Of a stretch of 42,044 bases of DNA, positions 33,662 through 40,636 are shown piece after piece. The stretch's first letter is position 1. Each line of letters begins with the position of its first letter. The stretch is from Candidatus Saccharimonadota bacterium (GTDB lineage Bacteria > Patescibacteriota > Saccharimonadia > Saccharimonadales > Saccharimonadaceae), in NCBI GenBank assembly GCA_016290315.1, contig JAEETK010000008.1:1-42044 (forward strand). Reading direction: 5' to 3'. Both the position numbers and the translations under genes were made by a program. The notes under the pieces are model-generated. The model was not told the origin of the DNA and did not search any database. It saw only the letters and a program-made list of their open reading frames with translations.

Positions 33662-34816
33662 CTATTTGAAGTAGATATATACGTAAGCGCCTTGATCGAC
33701 CCATTGCTCAGAATAATCACCTGGAAGCCAGTTAGTTGCTTCGTTGGCGTAATTGTATTGAGAGATATAAACTCGCCCACCGCTTACGGCTTCCACCCAA
33801 ACAGCATGCCCATAAGGGCCACTTTGAGAAATACCAACCGTGCGCGCCCTTGGCACACTGCTAACCGTATATCCCGCCGCACGAGCATTAGCTGGCCACT
33901 GCGATGCATTCCCGCGACCGCCCCAATATGGCATGTAGCCATAATTCTGGAACACCTTCCAAGCCGCGTAGCTAACACATTCGCAAATATACATACCCCA
34001 TTGATCAGAGTATTGAGTTCCGTTTAGGCTGGCGGCTGGACATTGGCCGCTATACGGATAGCCGCCCTTTCTAGGGTCGCCAGCAGTTACGCCCGACACA
34101 TTGTTTTGACGAGCTAATTCCTGCAAAATTGATTGCTGTTGCTCTTCAAGAGCTTTGCGCTCTTTGGCAGCCTCGCTTTTTAGGCTATTATACTTACTCT
34201 CACTGCTGCGCGTTTGCGCTAATAGTTCCTGCTGTTGCTGTTCGGACGCAGCAAGCTGCTCTTTTTGCGCATCAAGATCGGCAAGGATTTGTTCGGCGCG
34301 CTTTTTCTTCTGAACCAAGCTCTCTTTTAGAGCCTTATTTTCTTCTACAATTTGGCCCAAAGTGTCAGAAACACTGCTGAGATGCGCTTCCTCGTCGACG
34401 AATGACGAGAAACTTTCAGATGAAGCAATGCGCTCTATCGTAGAAACACCATCGTTGTAATAGTATTGCGCTATGACGTAGCCGATTAATTCATAGTTGT
34501 CATTAATACGTTTTTGAACCGCCTCAATCTCTAAGACGATTTGATCATGCTCAGCCTGTTTGAGTTCTATTTGTTTCTTGAGCTTCGCTTGTTCGTTTTG
34601 CAAAACGGCAATCTGCCTAGAGATAGAGTCTGCTTGCTTAGCCAATTCTTTTGCCTGTTTTTCGTAAGAATTAATCTGGTCATTAAGCTCTGTGATTTTT
34701 GAGTTTACGGCGTTTAGGTCTTCTCTCAAGGTAGCGGAAGCCGGAAGTGAGGTAAAACTAGTAACAAGAATCGCCGCAGCGACTGCCATATAGGAAATGT
34801 TGCGCCAGATTTTCAT
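33662..34816 (-). CDS. PcsB-like secreted coiled-coil CHAP hydrolase
   Basis: 384 residues from the ATG at 34816; the open frame goes 45 codons further but the promoter lies in that part. A signal peptide (1-28, ending PASA) precedes a long coiled coil (about 30-235, heptads rich in Gln, Glu, Lys) and a CHAP domain with Cys280 in CECVSYAAW and His337 in YGHAVWVEAV. This is the architecture of PcsB, the amidase switched on by FtsEX in streptococci. ftsX and ftsE lie 1.8 kb upstream on the same strand. FtsEX control here is inference from architecture and neighbourhood. Confidence 0.9.
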   Translation of the reverse strand: MKIWRNISYMAVAAAILVTSFTSLPASATLREDLNAVNSKITELNDQINSYEKQAKELAKQADSISRQIAVLQNEQAKLKKQIELKQAEHDQIVLEIEAVQKRINDNYELIGYVIAQYYYNDGVSTIERIASSESFSSFVDEEAHLSSVSDTLGQIVEENKALKESLVQKKKRAEQILADLDAQKEQLAASEQQQQELLAQTRSSESKYNSLKSEAAKERKALEEQQQSILQELARQNNVSGVTAGDPRKGGYPYSGQCPAASLNGTQYSDQWGMYICECVSYAAWKVFQNYGYMPYWGGRGNASQWPANARAAGYTVSSVPRARTVGISQSGPYGHAVWVEAVSGGRVYISQYNYANEATNWLPGDYSEQWVDQGAYVYIYFK

Positions 34817-34823
34817 GGTGTGA

Positions 34824-34829
34824 ATTATA
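34824..34829 (-). promoter_or_regulatory. -10 box of the CHAP hydrolase
   Basis: TGC-TATAAT extended box ending seven bases before the ATG at 34816, which fixes the start. Confidence 0.7.
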
Positions 34830-34836
34830 GCATAAG

Positions 34837-34863
34837 CGAAAAGGCTTGGCAAGTACCAAGCCT
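34837..34863 (-). terminator. Terminator of the 34869-35968 gene
   Basis: Perfect eight-base stem (34856-34863 with 34842-34849), six-base loop, T4 on the minus strand. Confidence 0.85.
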
Positions 34864-34868
34864 CAGCA

Positions 34869-35513
34869 TCAAGCCGATTTACTTTCCTGCCCGCGATTTG
34901 ACGTATAGGTGAAATTGCTGCGAAGAGTAATCGTCTGACATATCTTATCATTCATAGCGCTCCTCATGGCCGCTTTTTCCTTTTCGTCGGATTTTGCACG
35001 CTCATAGGCGGCATCTAATGCTCTCGTAAAATAGGCCGCCATGGACGCAGCCATCTTTTTGGCTACTTCCAGTTCGTTTTTGTCCATATGTTTAGTTTCT
35101 TCTGGCTTCAAATTATCAAGCATGTAATATAAGTCATTAGCCTGACCAGCGCATTCAAGTAGCGTGCACCATTTTGCCTGCAATGCTGCCCTCATATATT
35201 CACTAGAAGCGCGCTTATAGGTGTCGTCGCCATACTTCTCTCTAAACTTCTTGTCCGGCATGCCGTTAGCAATTGTATTTGCGATATCTGGCGAATATCC
35301 AACAACAAACCTAGGCATTACAGGGATCCTGCCTTTAGGATATTGCGGATCCAAAGGATTATTCTTGTCTTCAAAATATTTAGCAGACGCAAAACCAGGA
35401 ATTTTTAAGCCATATTTATCTTTCAGTGCCAATCTTCTCGTTCTGGTTACTTTATTACCATGATTATCCTCTTCTATAGCCGCTCTACCAAACTCGGAGA
35501 CGCCACTTGACAC
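34869..35513 (-). CDS. 3' part of a frameshifted unknown gene
   Basis: 214 codons from a GTG, but that GTG has no ribosome site and the sequence reads naturally as the continuation of the 35968 frame. A -1 shift at 35522-35528 would fuse them into about 366 residues. This part has a GLKIPGFASAKYF segment, an MPRFVVGYS segment, and a C-terminal helical region rich in Ala, Lys and Met. No family recognised. It ends at a strong terminator just before the CHAP promoter. Confidence 0.65.
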   Translation of the reverse strand: MSSGVSEFGRAAIEEDNHGNKVTRTRRLALKDKYGLKIPGFASAKYFEDKNNPLDPQYPKGRIPVMPRFVVGYSPDIANTIANGMPDKKFREKYGDDTYKRASSEYMRAALQAKWCTLLECAGQANDLYYMLDNLKPEETKHMDKNELEVAKKMAASMAAYFTRALDAAYERAKSDEKEKAAMRSAMNDKICQTITLRSNFTYTSNRGQESKSA

Positions 35514-35968
35514 ATTTGCCTTTTTCCCATACGTGTGTATCCAACTAAATTTTTTTCGATTTTTTCAAAGTCAGTGTTATAAGTTAAATCTATCGCAAAA
35601 GGGACAAGTTCATGATCTGTATCTACATTCTTAATAAAAGCGATTGCGTCAATGTGGCCAAAAACATCGTCTACCTCGGAGGTCGGAAACGTAGTCAGGG
35701 CTAGATAATCCGGATCTTCACCATAAGAATCATCTTCAGAAAACCAGTCATCAGATTCTACTGCATCCGTAAAGGTTTTTTCCAGAATTTTCGAATCAGA
35801 CCGCTCGCCAGTATCCACGTACTCTGGCTTATTCTTTTCTATTTTTAATAATTCCAGATCAGCGCGAACATCATCTCCCCCGTAAGTCTCCCCAAAATTG
35901 CGCGGATCGGGCGTTAGTATCTTTAGAGTTCTTTCTATGCGTTCGAATTTTGTGGGCCACTCGGACAT
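35474..35968 (-). CDS. 5' part of a frameshifted unknown gene
   Basis: 164 codons. Residues 90-140 read as a folded region (DDVFGHIDAIAFIKN, LVPFAIDLTYNTD), faintly like the strands of restriction-endonuclease-fold proteins but without a provable active site. After MGK the frame leaves this pattern (MCQVASPSLVERL, stop), while the other frame continues smoothly. A GGAGGT sits 12 bases before the ATG and a TATAAT about 40 bases upstream. Either a single-base indel in an A5 run has broken the gene (or the assembly), or it uses programmed -1 frameshifting. Confidence 0.65.
   Translation of the reverse strand: MSEWPTKFERIERTLKILTPDPRNFGETYGGDDVRADLELLKIEKNKPEYVDTGERSDSKILEKTFTDAVESDDWFSEDDSYGEDPDYLALTTFPTSEVDDVFGHIDAIAFIKNVDTDHELVPFAIDLTYNTDFEKIEKNLVGYTRMGKRQMCQVASPSLVERL
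35522..35528 (-). other. Canonical -1 slippery heptamer at the frame junction
   Basis: Minus-strand GGGAAAA in the phase G-GGA-AAA of the upstream frame, a classic X-XXY-YYZ site. A -1 slip here continues exactly into the downstream frame. I see no strong stem right after it. Confidence 0.5.
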
Positions 35969-36007
35969 GGATGTTCAGTACCTCCAAATAAATAGTTACT
36001 ACCCGCA

Positions 36008-36013
36008 ATTATA
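36008..36013 (-). promoter_or_regulatory. -10 box of the 35968 gene
   Basis: TATAAT. The expected start near 36001 gives a leader of about 32 bases with GGAGGT. Confidence 0.6.
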
Positions 36014-36017
36014 TCAT

Positions 36018-36042
36018 AAAAAATCGCCTCCAAGCGGAGGCG
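36018..36042 (-). terminator. Terminator of the 36414 gene
   Basis: Seven-base G-C-rich stem (36036-36042 with 36025-36031), four-base loop, and T6 on the minus strand. Confidence 0.88.
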
Positions 36043-36051
36043 AGTAATAAG

Positions 36052-36414
36052 TTACCTAGGCGGGAAGAACTCTTCCCCAATCCACCGCAAAACTCCGATA
36101 ATATTCCTATCGGAATAATTGTGGTTCATGGTTGCTACATCGATGTTGACAATTCCGTTAGCGAAAAGATTTTCATCTGTGCTGACAAACAGCAAATTGC
36201 GGGACCTTTCCTGCACCATGCTGACGAGATTCCTCCACTCCTCTGCCAGACAAAAAGATCTGAACTTTGCAGCAGAGTAACGCACCGAAATAGTTGTCGG
36301 GCGCTCACCTCTGACGACAGCATCAGATTGGAACATGATATTACGCTTTGATCCATCCTTCGGACTATTCCAGTCGTTGATGAAATCAAGCACCGACTGC
36401 GCTGACTGCGCCAT
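36052..36414 (-). CDS. Small soluble protein, unknown
   Basis: 120 residues from the ATG at 36414; a GTG at 36423 would add three but abuts the ribosome site AAGGGGGG, which is nine bases from the ATG. Mixed alpha/beta, with a central VSMVQERSRNLLFVSTDENLF and an aromatic C-terminus (VLRWIGEEFFPPR). No family recognised. It has a perfect consensus promoter and its own terminator, so it is a self-contained unit inside the ftsX-CHAP interval. Confidence 0.7.
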   Translation of the reverse strand: MAQSAQSVLDFINDWNSPKDGSKRNIMFQSDAVVRGERPTTISVRYSAAKFRSFCLAEEWRNLVSMVQERSRNLLFVSTDENLFANGIVNIDVATMNHNYSDRNIIGVLRWIGEEFFPPR

Positions 36415-36460
36415 TTTTCTCACCCCCCTTCTTTATGTACTTCTTTAAAAAGATACTTTA

Positions 36461-36489
36461 ATTATAGCACAAATCTCGTTTACTGTCAA
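36461..36489 (-). promoter_or_regulatory. Perfect consensus promoter of the 36414 gene
   Basis: TTGACA, 17-base spacer, extended TGC-TATAAT. This is the best sigma-70-type promoter in the window; start expected near 36454. Confidence 0.85.
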
Positions 36490-36494
36490 CTGGC

Positions 36495-36521
36495 AAAAGC
36501 CCCCACTGCCGTGCGGAGGGC
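36495..36521 (-). terminator. Probable terminator downstream of ftsX
   Basis: Six-pair G-C-rich stem (36521-36516 with 36504-36499, one G-U) with a larger loop and T4 on the minus strand. It lies some 50 bases after the ftsX stop; a further small hairpin is in between. Confidence 0.5.
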
Positions 36522-36568
36522 ATATAATCGCTCCGTTGTGGAGACTGAGACTACGGATGTAGGCGTCT

Positions 36569-37600
36569 TTATCTCTGTTTTAGGTATTTTCTAGTGGCAA
36601 GTAGCGACGAAATAACGCCAATCAATATGCCCACTATCAATAAGGCCGCCCCTACTAAGTACCAATACTGAGTCATATTAGCATAGGTAGAATCGAGCAT
36701 TCCTTCAAAATACGGGCGCAAGAAATAGACACTGATATAAATAGCAGCACACGATACGATAGCGGCAATTATGCCATAAATACTCGCCTCGACCACAAAC
36801 GGCCCTACGATAAACCAACGGCTTGCACCCACCAGCTTCATCATGTAGATTTCTTCTTTGCGGTTAAAGATAGCCATTCGAATTGTATTAAAGACGACTA
36901 AGATAGCAATGATTGCAAAAACGCCAGCTGCCGCAAGCCCGACAATTTGAATTTCGTTCATTATCTTAGCAATATTATCGATAGTTGCGCGGTGGCTAGA
37001 AGCAAAGCTCGGCTTCTTGGTTTCGTCGAGGAGATTTTGAATTGCGTCATCCCTATTAACGAAATCTTCTAGCTCGCCCGTATTGTCTAGGCTCTCCATC
37101 TTGACGTTTAGTGTCCAAGAGATCTTATTCGGTGCTTCGCGCATCGTACGAATTAAATCTTGGTCGGTAATATTAAACTCGGAAATAATTTTTTCATTAG
37201 TTCGCCTATTGGCTTCCTCCGGAGAGAGAACTTTAACTTCCGCAACGCTATCGAGCGCCTTGATTTTCTTGACGATTTCATCGATTTGGTCTTGAGTAGC
37301 GCCTTGCTTGAAATAAATTGAGATATCAATCTGGTGCTCGACTTGACGAATCGCCGTGCGCATCGCATCGGCGGCAATAAGAGTAGCCGACAACACGACC
37401 AATGTGACGACCATAATCGCTATGGCAGCAACGCTTAGCCAAGTATTGCGAATAAAGCTCTTGGCGCCATATTTAATCACGCGATGATTTGTGCGCAAAT
37501 GATGTTTACGAGTCTTCGTAATGCGGTTAAGGCGTTCCTTGCTTACCGCAGCGGTCTTTTTGAGCTCTTCTTTTTCTTCTTGTGTTTTTTTCTTTGTCAT
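36569..37600 (-). CDS. ftsX: Cell-division ABC transporter permease-like FtsX
   Basis: 343 residues. After a Lys/Arg-rich cytoplasmic N-terminus of about 50 residues come the four FtsX helices (about 53-76, 218-238, 268-290, 315-335). An extracellular loop of roughly 140 residues between the first two (QIDISIYFKQGATQDQIDEI onward) is the hydrolase-contacting domain in the family. FtsX transmits FtsE ATP hydrolysis to wall hydrolases at the septum. Its start shares a base with the ftsE stop. Confidence 0.94.
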   Translation of the reverse strand: MTKKKTQEEKEELKKTAAVSKERLNRITKTRKHHLRTNHRVIKYGAKSFIRNTWLSVAAIAIMVVTLVVLSATLIAADAMRTAIRQVEHQIDISIYFKQGATQDQIDEIVKKIKALDSVAEVKVLSPEEANRRTNEKIISEFNITDQDLIRTMREAPNKISWTLNVKMESLDNTGELEDFVNRDDAIQNLLDETKKPSFASSHRATIDNIAKIMNEIQIVGLAAAGVFAIIAILVVFNTIRMAIFNRKEEIYMMKLVGASRWFIVGPFVVEASIYGIIAAIVSCAAIYISVYFLRPYFEGMLDSTYANMTQYWYLVGAALLIVGILIGVISSLLATRKYLKQR

Positions 37601-38460
37601 TATTGAATAAATTTCCTTCTTGGCATTGCAGCGTTAGTCTGTCTAGTAGTGTGAGTATGCGCTTGTGCGGTAGATACTGGGCGAGAATTAGTGGCACGGC
37701 GTATTTCTTCTGCGGTCGGGGCGACACGTCGAGTAGCAGCCAACGGACGCTTGACGATGCGCGTACGCACGGCATCGAGGTCGTAATGACCATCATTCTT
37801 TTGATCGCCAATCATCTTGCCATTTCGAATCGTAATCACGCGCTTACGTAACTGATTAACGATTTGCTCATCATGCGTAGTAATAAGAATCGTTGTACCG
37901 AAATTATTAATCTCCTCAAGGAGCCGGACAATTCCCCAAGATGTTTCTGGGTCGAGGTTGCCCGTAGGCTCATCGGCAATCAGAATTTTTGGTTGACGCG
38001 CCATTGAACGCGCAATTGCTACGCGCTGACGCTCACCGCCGGATAGTTCGGACGGGAATTTATGTCCTTTATCTGCAAGACCAACTAATTCAAGAACTTT
38101 TGGCACGGTTCGACGAATTTCGGCATTCGAAACACCTACGATTTCAAGAGCGAATGCAACATTTTCATAAACCGTACGGTTCGGCAATAGTTTAAAATCC
38201 TGAAATACTACACCAAGACGACGTCGAAGATGTGGAATATGGCGCTTTTTTAGATAATCGTAATCTATGCCACCAACCATGATTTTGCCAGAAGTTGGCT
38301 TTTCTTCGCGCGTAAGCATTTTGATTATCGTCGATTTCCCCGCACCGGACTTACCTACCAAAAAGACAAATTCCTTTGGTTCTATCGACAAAGAAACGTG
38401 GTCTAGAGCAGGCTCTTTATCGCCTGGATAATACTTGACAACGTCATCGAGTAATATCAT
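37600..38460 (-). CDS. ftsE: Cell-division ATP-binding protein FtsE with a C-terminal extension
   Basis: 286 residues; family members are usually near 225. Walker A GKSGAGKST (36-44), Q loop VVFQDFKLLP, signature LSGGERQR (139-146) and Walker B ILIADEPTGNLD are intact, and the H loop THDEQIV follows. The extra C-terminal tail of about 60 residues is basic and Thr/Ala/Arg-rich (KRPLAATRRVAP, HTHTTRQTNAA), looks disordered and might bind nucleic acid or partners. It is the first gene of ftsEX, downstream of prfB. Confidence 0.95.
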   Translation of the reverse strand: MILLDDVVKYYPGDKEPALDHVSLSIEPKEFVFLVGKSGAGKSTIIKMLTREEKPTSGKIMVGGIDYDYLKKRHIPHLRRRLGVVFQDFKLLPNRTVYENVAFALEIVGVSNAEIRRTVPKVLELVGLADKGHKFPSELSGGERQRVAIARSMARQPKILIADEPTGNLDPETSWGIVRLLEEINNFGTTILITTHDEQIVNQLRKRVITIRNGKMIGDQKNDGHYDLDAVRTRIVKRPLAATRRVAPTAEEIRRATNSRPVSTAQAHTHTTRQTNAAMPRRKFIQ

Positions 38461-38466
38461 GTCTCT

Positions 38467-38472
38467 ATCGTA
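38467..38472 (-). promoter_or_regulatory. Weak extended -10 box of ftsEX (leaderless type)
   Basis: TGC-TACGAT ending six bases before the ATG at 38460. The hexamer is poor but the spacing matches the other genes. Confidence 0.45.
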
Positions 38473-38484
38473 GCATAAGCGCTA

Positions 38485-39555
38485 TTAATTGTCCAAAAAT
38501 GCTTCGATAAAATTGTCGATTTTACCATCAAGTACAGCATCAGCGTCGTTTTCCTCGTACTTTGTGCGCGTATCTTTGACAAGCTTATACGGGTGGAGAA
38601 CATAATTTCGAATTTGCTGTCCCCAACTCGCCGATTCGCCAGCGCGCAGCTTGTCGACGGATTCGGCATTCTGATCCTGCATCATCTGCTGCAACTTACC
38701 GCGAAGAATCTCCATGGCTTTTTCCTTGTTCTGCAACTGACTACGTTCATTCTGAATTGCGACCACAGTATTGGTTGGAATATGCGTAATGCGCACTGCG
38801 GAATTAGTTGTATTAACTGATTGACCACCATGTCCGCCCGAGTGATAAACATCGATGCGCAGGTCTTTGGGGTCGATTTGCACCTCAGAATCGTCTCTTA
38901 TAACTGGCAGCACTTCCACGAGCGCAAAAGATGTCTGGCGAAGATGGTCGGCATTGAACGGACTAAGGCGAACTAGCCGATGTGTGCCATGTTCAGATTT
39001 TAGCCTGCCATACATATTCGGGCCAGATAGCTCCATTACGCAAGTCTTAATCCCAGCTTCCTCCCCGGCAATGCGGTCGAGAATCTGGACTTTAATATTA
39101 TTGCGCTCCGCCCAACGAAGATACATACGCTCAAGCATACTAGACCAGTCCATCGCCTCGGTACCGCCCGCACCAGCCGTAATGCGCAAAATTGCGTCAT
39201 TATGATCATACTTGCCAGTGAAGCGTAGTGCTTGACGTAGCTTGGCGAGGTTTTCTTCCATAGCGTCAAGCTGTCCCGCAAACTCTTCTGCCAGAGAATC
39301 ATCGCCGAGCGACATTAAATCTGAAATATCTTTAATTTGCGTCTTTAACAGTTGCCATGGGTCTAGCTCATCATGGAGATTAGACAGCTGAGTAGTTTTT
39401 TCACGAGCGTTATCTGGGTTGTTCCAAATTTCTGGAACCGCCACCTCTTCCTCTATCTTTTGCATATCGGAGAGCTTCTGGTCGATGTTGAGTTTTTGCC
39501 AAGTTGCTTCAAACTCTGCCGTAAGAGCGTCTAGTCGTTTCTGAAGGTCAAACAT
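38485..39555 (-). CDS. prfB: Peptide chain release factor 2
   Basis: 356 residues. RF2 releases peptides at UAA and UGA. The stop-codon-reading tripeptide is SPF (198-200), the RF2 signature, and the catalytic GGQ is at 243-245 in SGGHGGQSVNTTNSAVR. The frame is uninterrupted: the autoregulatory in-frame TGA found in many prfB genes is absent. Its presence, and TGA stops in this window, argue that UGA is not recoded here, unlike in Gracilibacteria and SR1. It has a leaderless-type promoter and lies upstream of ftsEX, as in Firmicutes. Confidence 0.96.
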   Translation of the reverse strand: MFDLQKRLDALTAEFEATWQKLNIDQKLSDMQKIEEEVAVPEIWNNPDNAREKTTQLSNLHDELDPWQLLKTQIKDISDLMSLGDDSLAEEFAGQLDAMEENLAKLRQALRFTGKYDHNDAILRITAGAGGTEAMDWSSMLERMYLRWAERNNIKVQILDRIAGEEAGIKTCVMELSGPNMYGRLKSEHGTHRLVRLSPFNADHLRQTSFALVEVLPVIRDDSEVQIDPKDLRIDVYHSGGHGGQSVNTTNSAVRITHIPTNTVVAIQNERSQLQNKEKAMEILRGKLQQMMQDQNAESVDKLRAGESASWGQQIRNYVLHPYKLVKDTRTKYEENDADAVLDGKIDNFIEAFLDN

Positions 39556-39562
39556 GTAATTA

Positions 39563-39568
39563 ATTATA
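39563..39568 (-). promoter_or_regulatory. -10 box of prfB
   Basis: TATAAT ending seven bases before the ATG at 39555. Confidence 0.6.
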
Positions 39569-39598
39569 ACTTAATCCATAGTCTTGATTTAGTTTTTC

Positions 39599-40249
39599 TT
39601 ATTCGGGCACCTCGAAAAGGGGCAATTTATTAATATCATAATCGGCAATTTTGGTGCGCCGAAGTTCTGTCGTATATGCATCGCAGCCGAGTGCTTTACC
39701 AATATCTTCAGCAAGAGTACGAATATAGGTCCCACTCCCCACATGGGTGCGTATTTTTAAGAATGGCGGTGCGTAATCTATGATGTCGATAGAATATATT
39801 TGGACTTTTCGGGTCGGAATTTCAACTTCCTTTCCCGCCCGCGCGAGCTTGTAGGCGCGCTGGCCGTTGACCTTGATAGCAGAAAAAATCGGCGGTCTTT
39901 GCTCGATTTCTCCTACAAATTGCACGAGCGTCTTCTCAATTTGTGCACGCGAAATATTAATCCTGTCGTCAGTGATAGTTATCTCACCCTCCGGATCGCC
40001 AGTACTAGACTTTGCGCCAAGACGGATAGTTGCTTCATATTCTTTATCAAGCTTCGTAAGTTCGGGGGCTTTTTTCGTAGCCTTGCCGGCCAATAGTATT
40101 AATAGCCCCGTCGCAAATGGATCAAGCGTGCCGGTATGACCAACTTTCACCTTATGACCCATTCGCTCAGATAGTATTCGGCGCACGCGCGCAACGGCAC
40201 CAAAGCTACTCATGCCGGACGGCTTATCGACAAATATAATCTGTTCCAT
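39599..40249 (-). CDS. truB: tRNA pseudouridine-55 synthase TruB, short form
   Basis: 216 residues; catalytic core only. TruB makes the universal pseudouridine 55 in the T loop of tRNAs. Motifs: DKPSGMSSF, catalytic Asp43 in GHTGTLDPFATGLL, the KxYxA segment (DKEYEATIRLG), RPPIFSAIKVNGQRAYKLAR, and the RTHVGSGTYIRTLAEDIG motif near residue 170. The C-terminal PUA-like domain of the longer (about 300-residue) forms is missing, as in other compact TruB proteins. Leaderless-type promoter shared back to back with the gene at 40289. Confidence 0.94.
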   Translation of the reverse strand: MEQIIFVDKPSGMSSFGAVARVRRILSERMGHKVKVGHTGTLDPFATGLLILLAGKATKKAPELTKLDKEYEATIRLGAKSSTGDPEGEITITDDRINISRAQIEKTLVQFVGEIEQRPPIFSAIKVNGQRAYKLARAGKEVEIPTRKVQIYSIDIIDYAPPFLKIRTHVGSGTYIRTLAEDIGKALGCDAYTTELRRTKIADYDINKLPLFEVPE

Positions 40250-40255
40250 AGCTAT

Positions 40256-40261
40256 ATTATA
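40256..40261 (-). promoter_or_regulatory. -10 box of truB (leaderless type)
   Basis: TATAAT ending six bases before the ATG at 40249. Confidence 0.65.
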
Positions 40262-40273
40262 TCAACAGATGTT

Positions 40274-40282
40274 TGTTATACT
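40274..40282 (+). promoter_or_regulatory. Extended -10 box of the 40289 gene (leaderless type)
   Basis: TGT-TATACT ending six bases before the ATG. Its -35 position coincides with the truB -10 box, and the reverse also holds. Confidence 0.6.
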
Positions 40283-40288
40283 AAGATT

Positions 40289-40540
40289 ATGGAAAGAGAG
40301 CCAAACCACCCCGAAAAACAAAGAGCTAAATGGGAGGAAATTACGAGGGGACCTAGCATAACTGAGACATCTAGCGGACTAGACAAAGTCGGAATCCCCG
40401 TTCAAATGGCAGAACAGATCGACATTGTGGATAGTTCCGAGAAAGAAGAAGAACCGACTCCGCCAGAATGGGTACGCAGTGTTTTGGACAGCTATAAACA
40501 TCAGCAGACAGTCGAAGAGCCGGGTCTGGCTGAAGAATAG
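40289..40540 (+). CDS. Small hydrophilic acidic protein, unknown
   Basis: 83 residues, no membrane segment, rich in Glu and Pro (EKEEEPTPPEWVRSVLDSYK), probably mostly disordered with one short C-terminal helix. I recognise no family. The start is supported by a leaderless-type promoter with the exact six-base spacing, and the gene ends upstream of a strong terminator, so it is probably expressed. Confidence 0.6.
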   Translation: MEREPNHPEKQRAKWEEITRGPSITETSSGLDKVGIPVQMAEQIDIVDSSEKEEEPTPPEWVRSVLDSYKHQQTVEEPGLAEE

Positions 40541-40593
40541 ACTACAAGCATTGGGACAATAAGATTGGAAAAGGGCCTCATAAACAAAAATAT

Positions 40594-40627
40594 GGCCGCC
40601 CCCTAACGGGACGGCCAATTCTTTTTT
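40594..40627. terminator. Bidirectional terminator between convergent genes
   Basis: Nine-base arms (40594-40602 and 40608-40616) with one mismatch, five-base loop, then a T-rich tract on the plus strand. The minus strand also has a T5 run after the stem. Confidence 0.83.
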
Positions 40628-40636
40628 ACAGATTGA

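Noticed and set aside
36522-36568. Small hairpins after ftsX as a possible RNA element
   Set aside because: Stems are only four or five pairs and lie between a stop codon and a terminator; not enough support.
38485-39555. Search for the RF2 autoregulatory in-frame TGA
   Set aside because: The prfB frame is uninterrupted from an ATG with a correctly spaced promoter, so no programmed frameshift is needed here.
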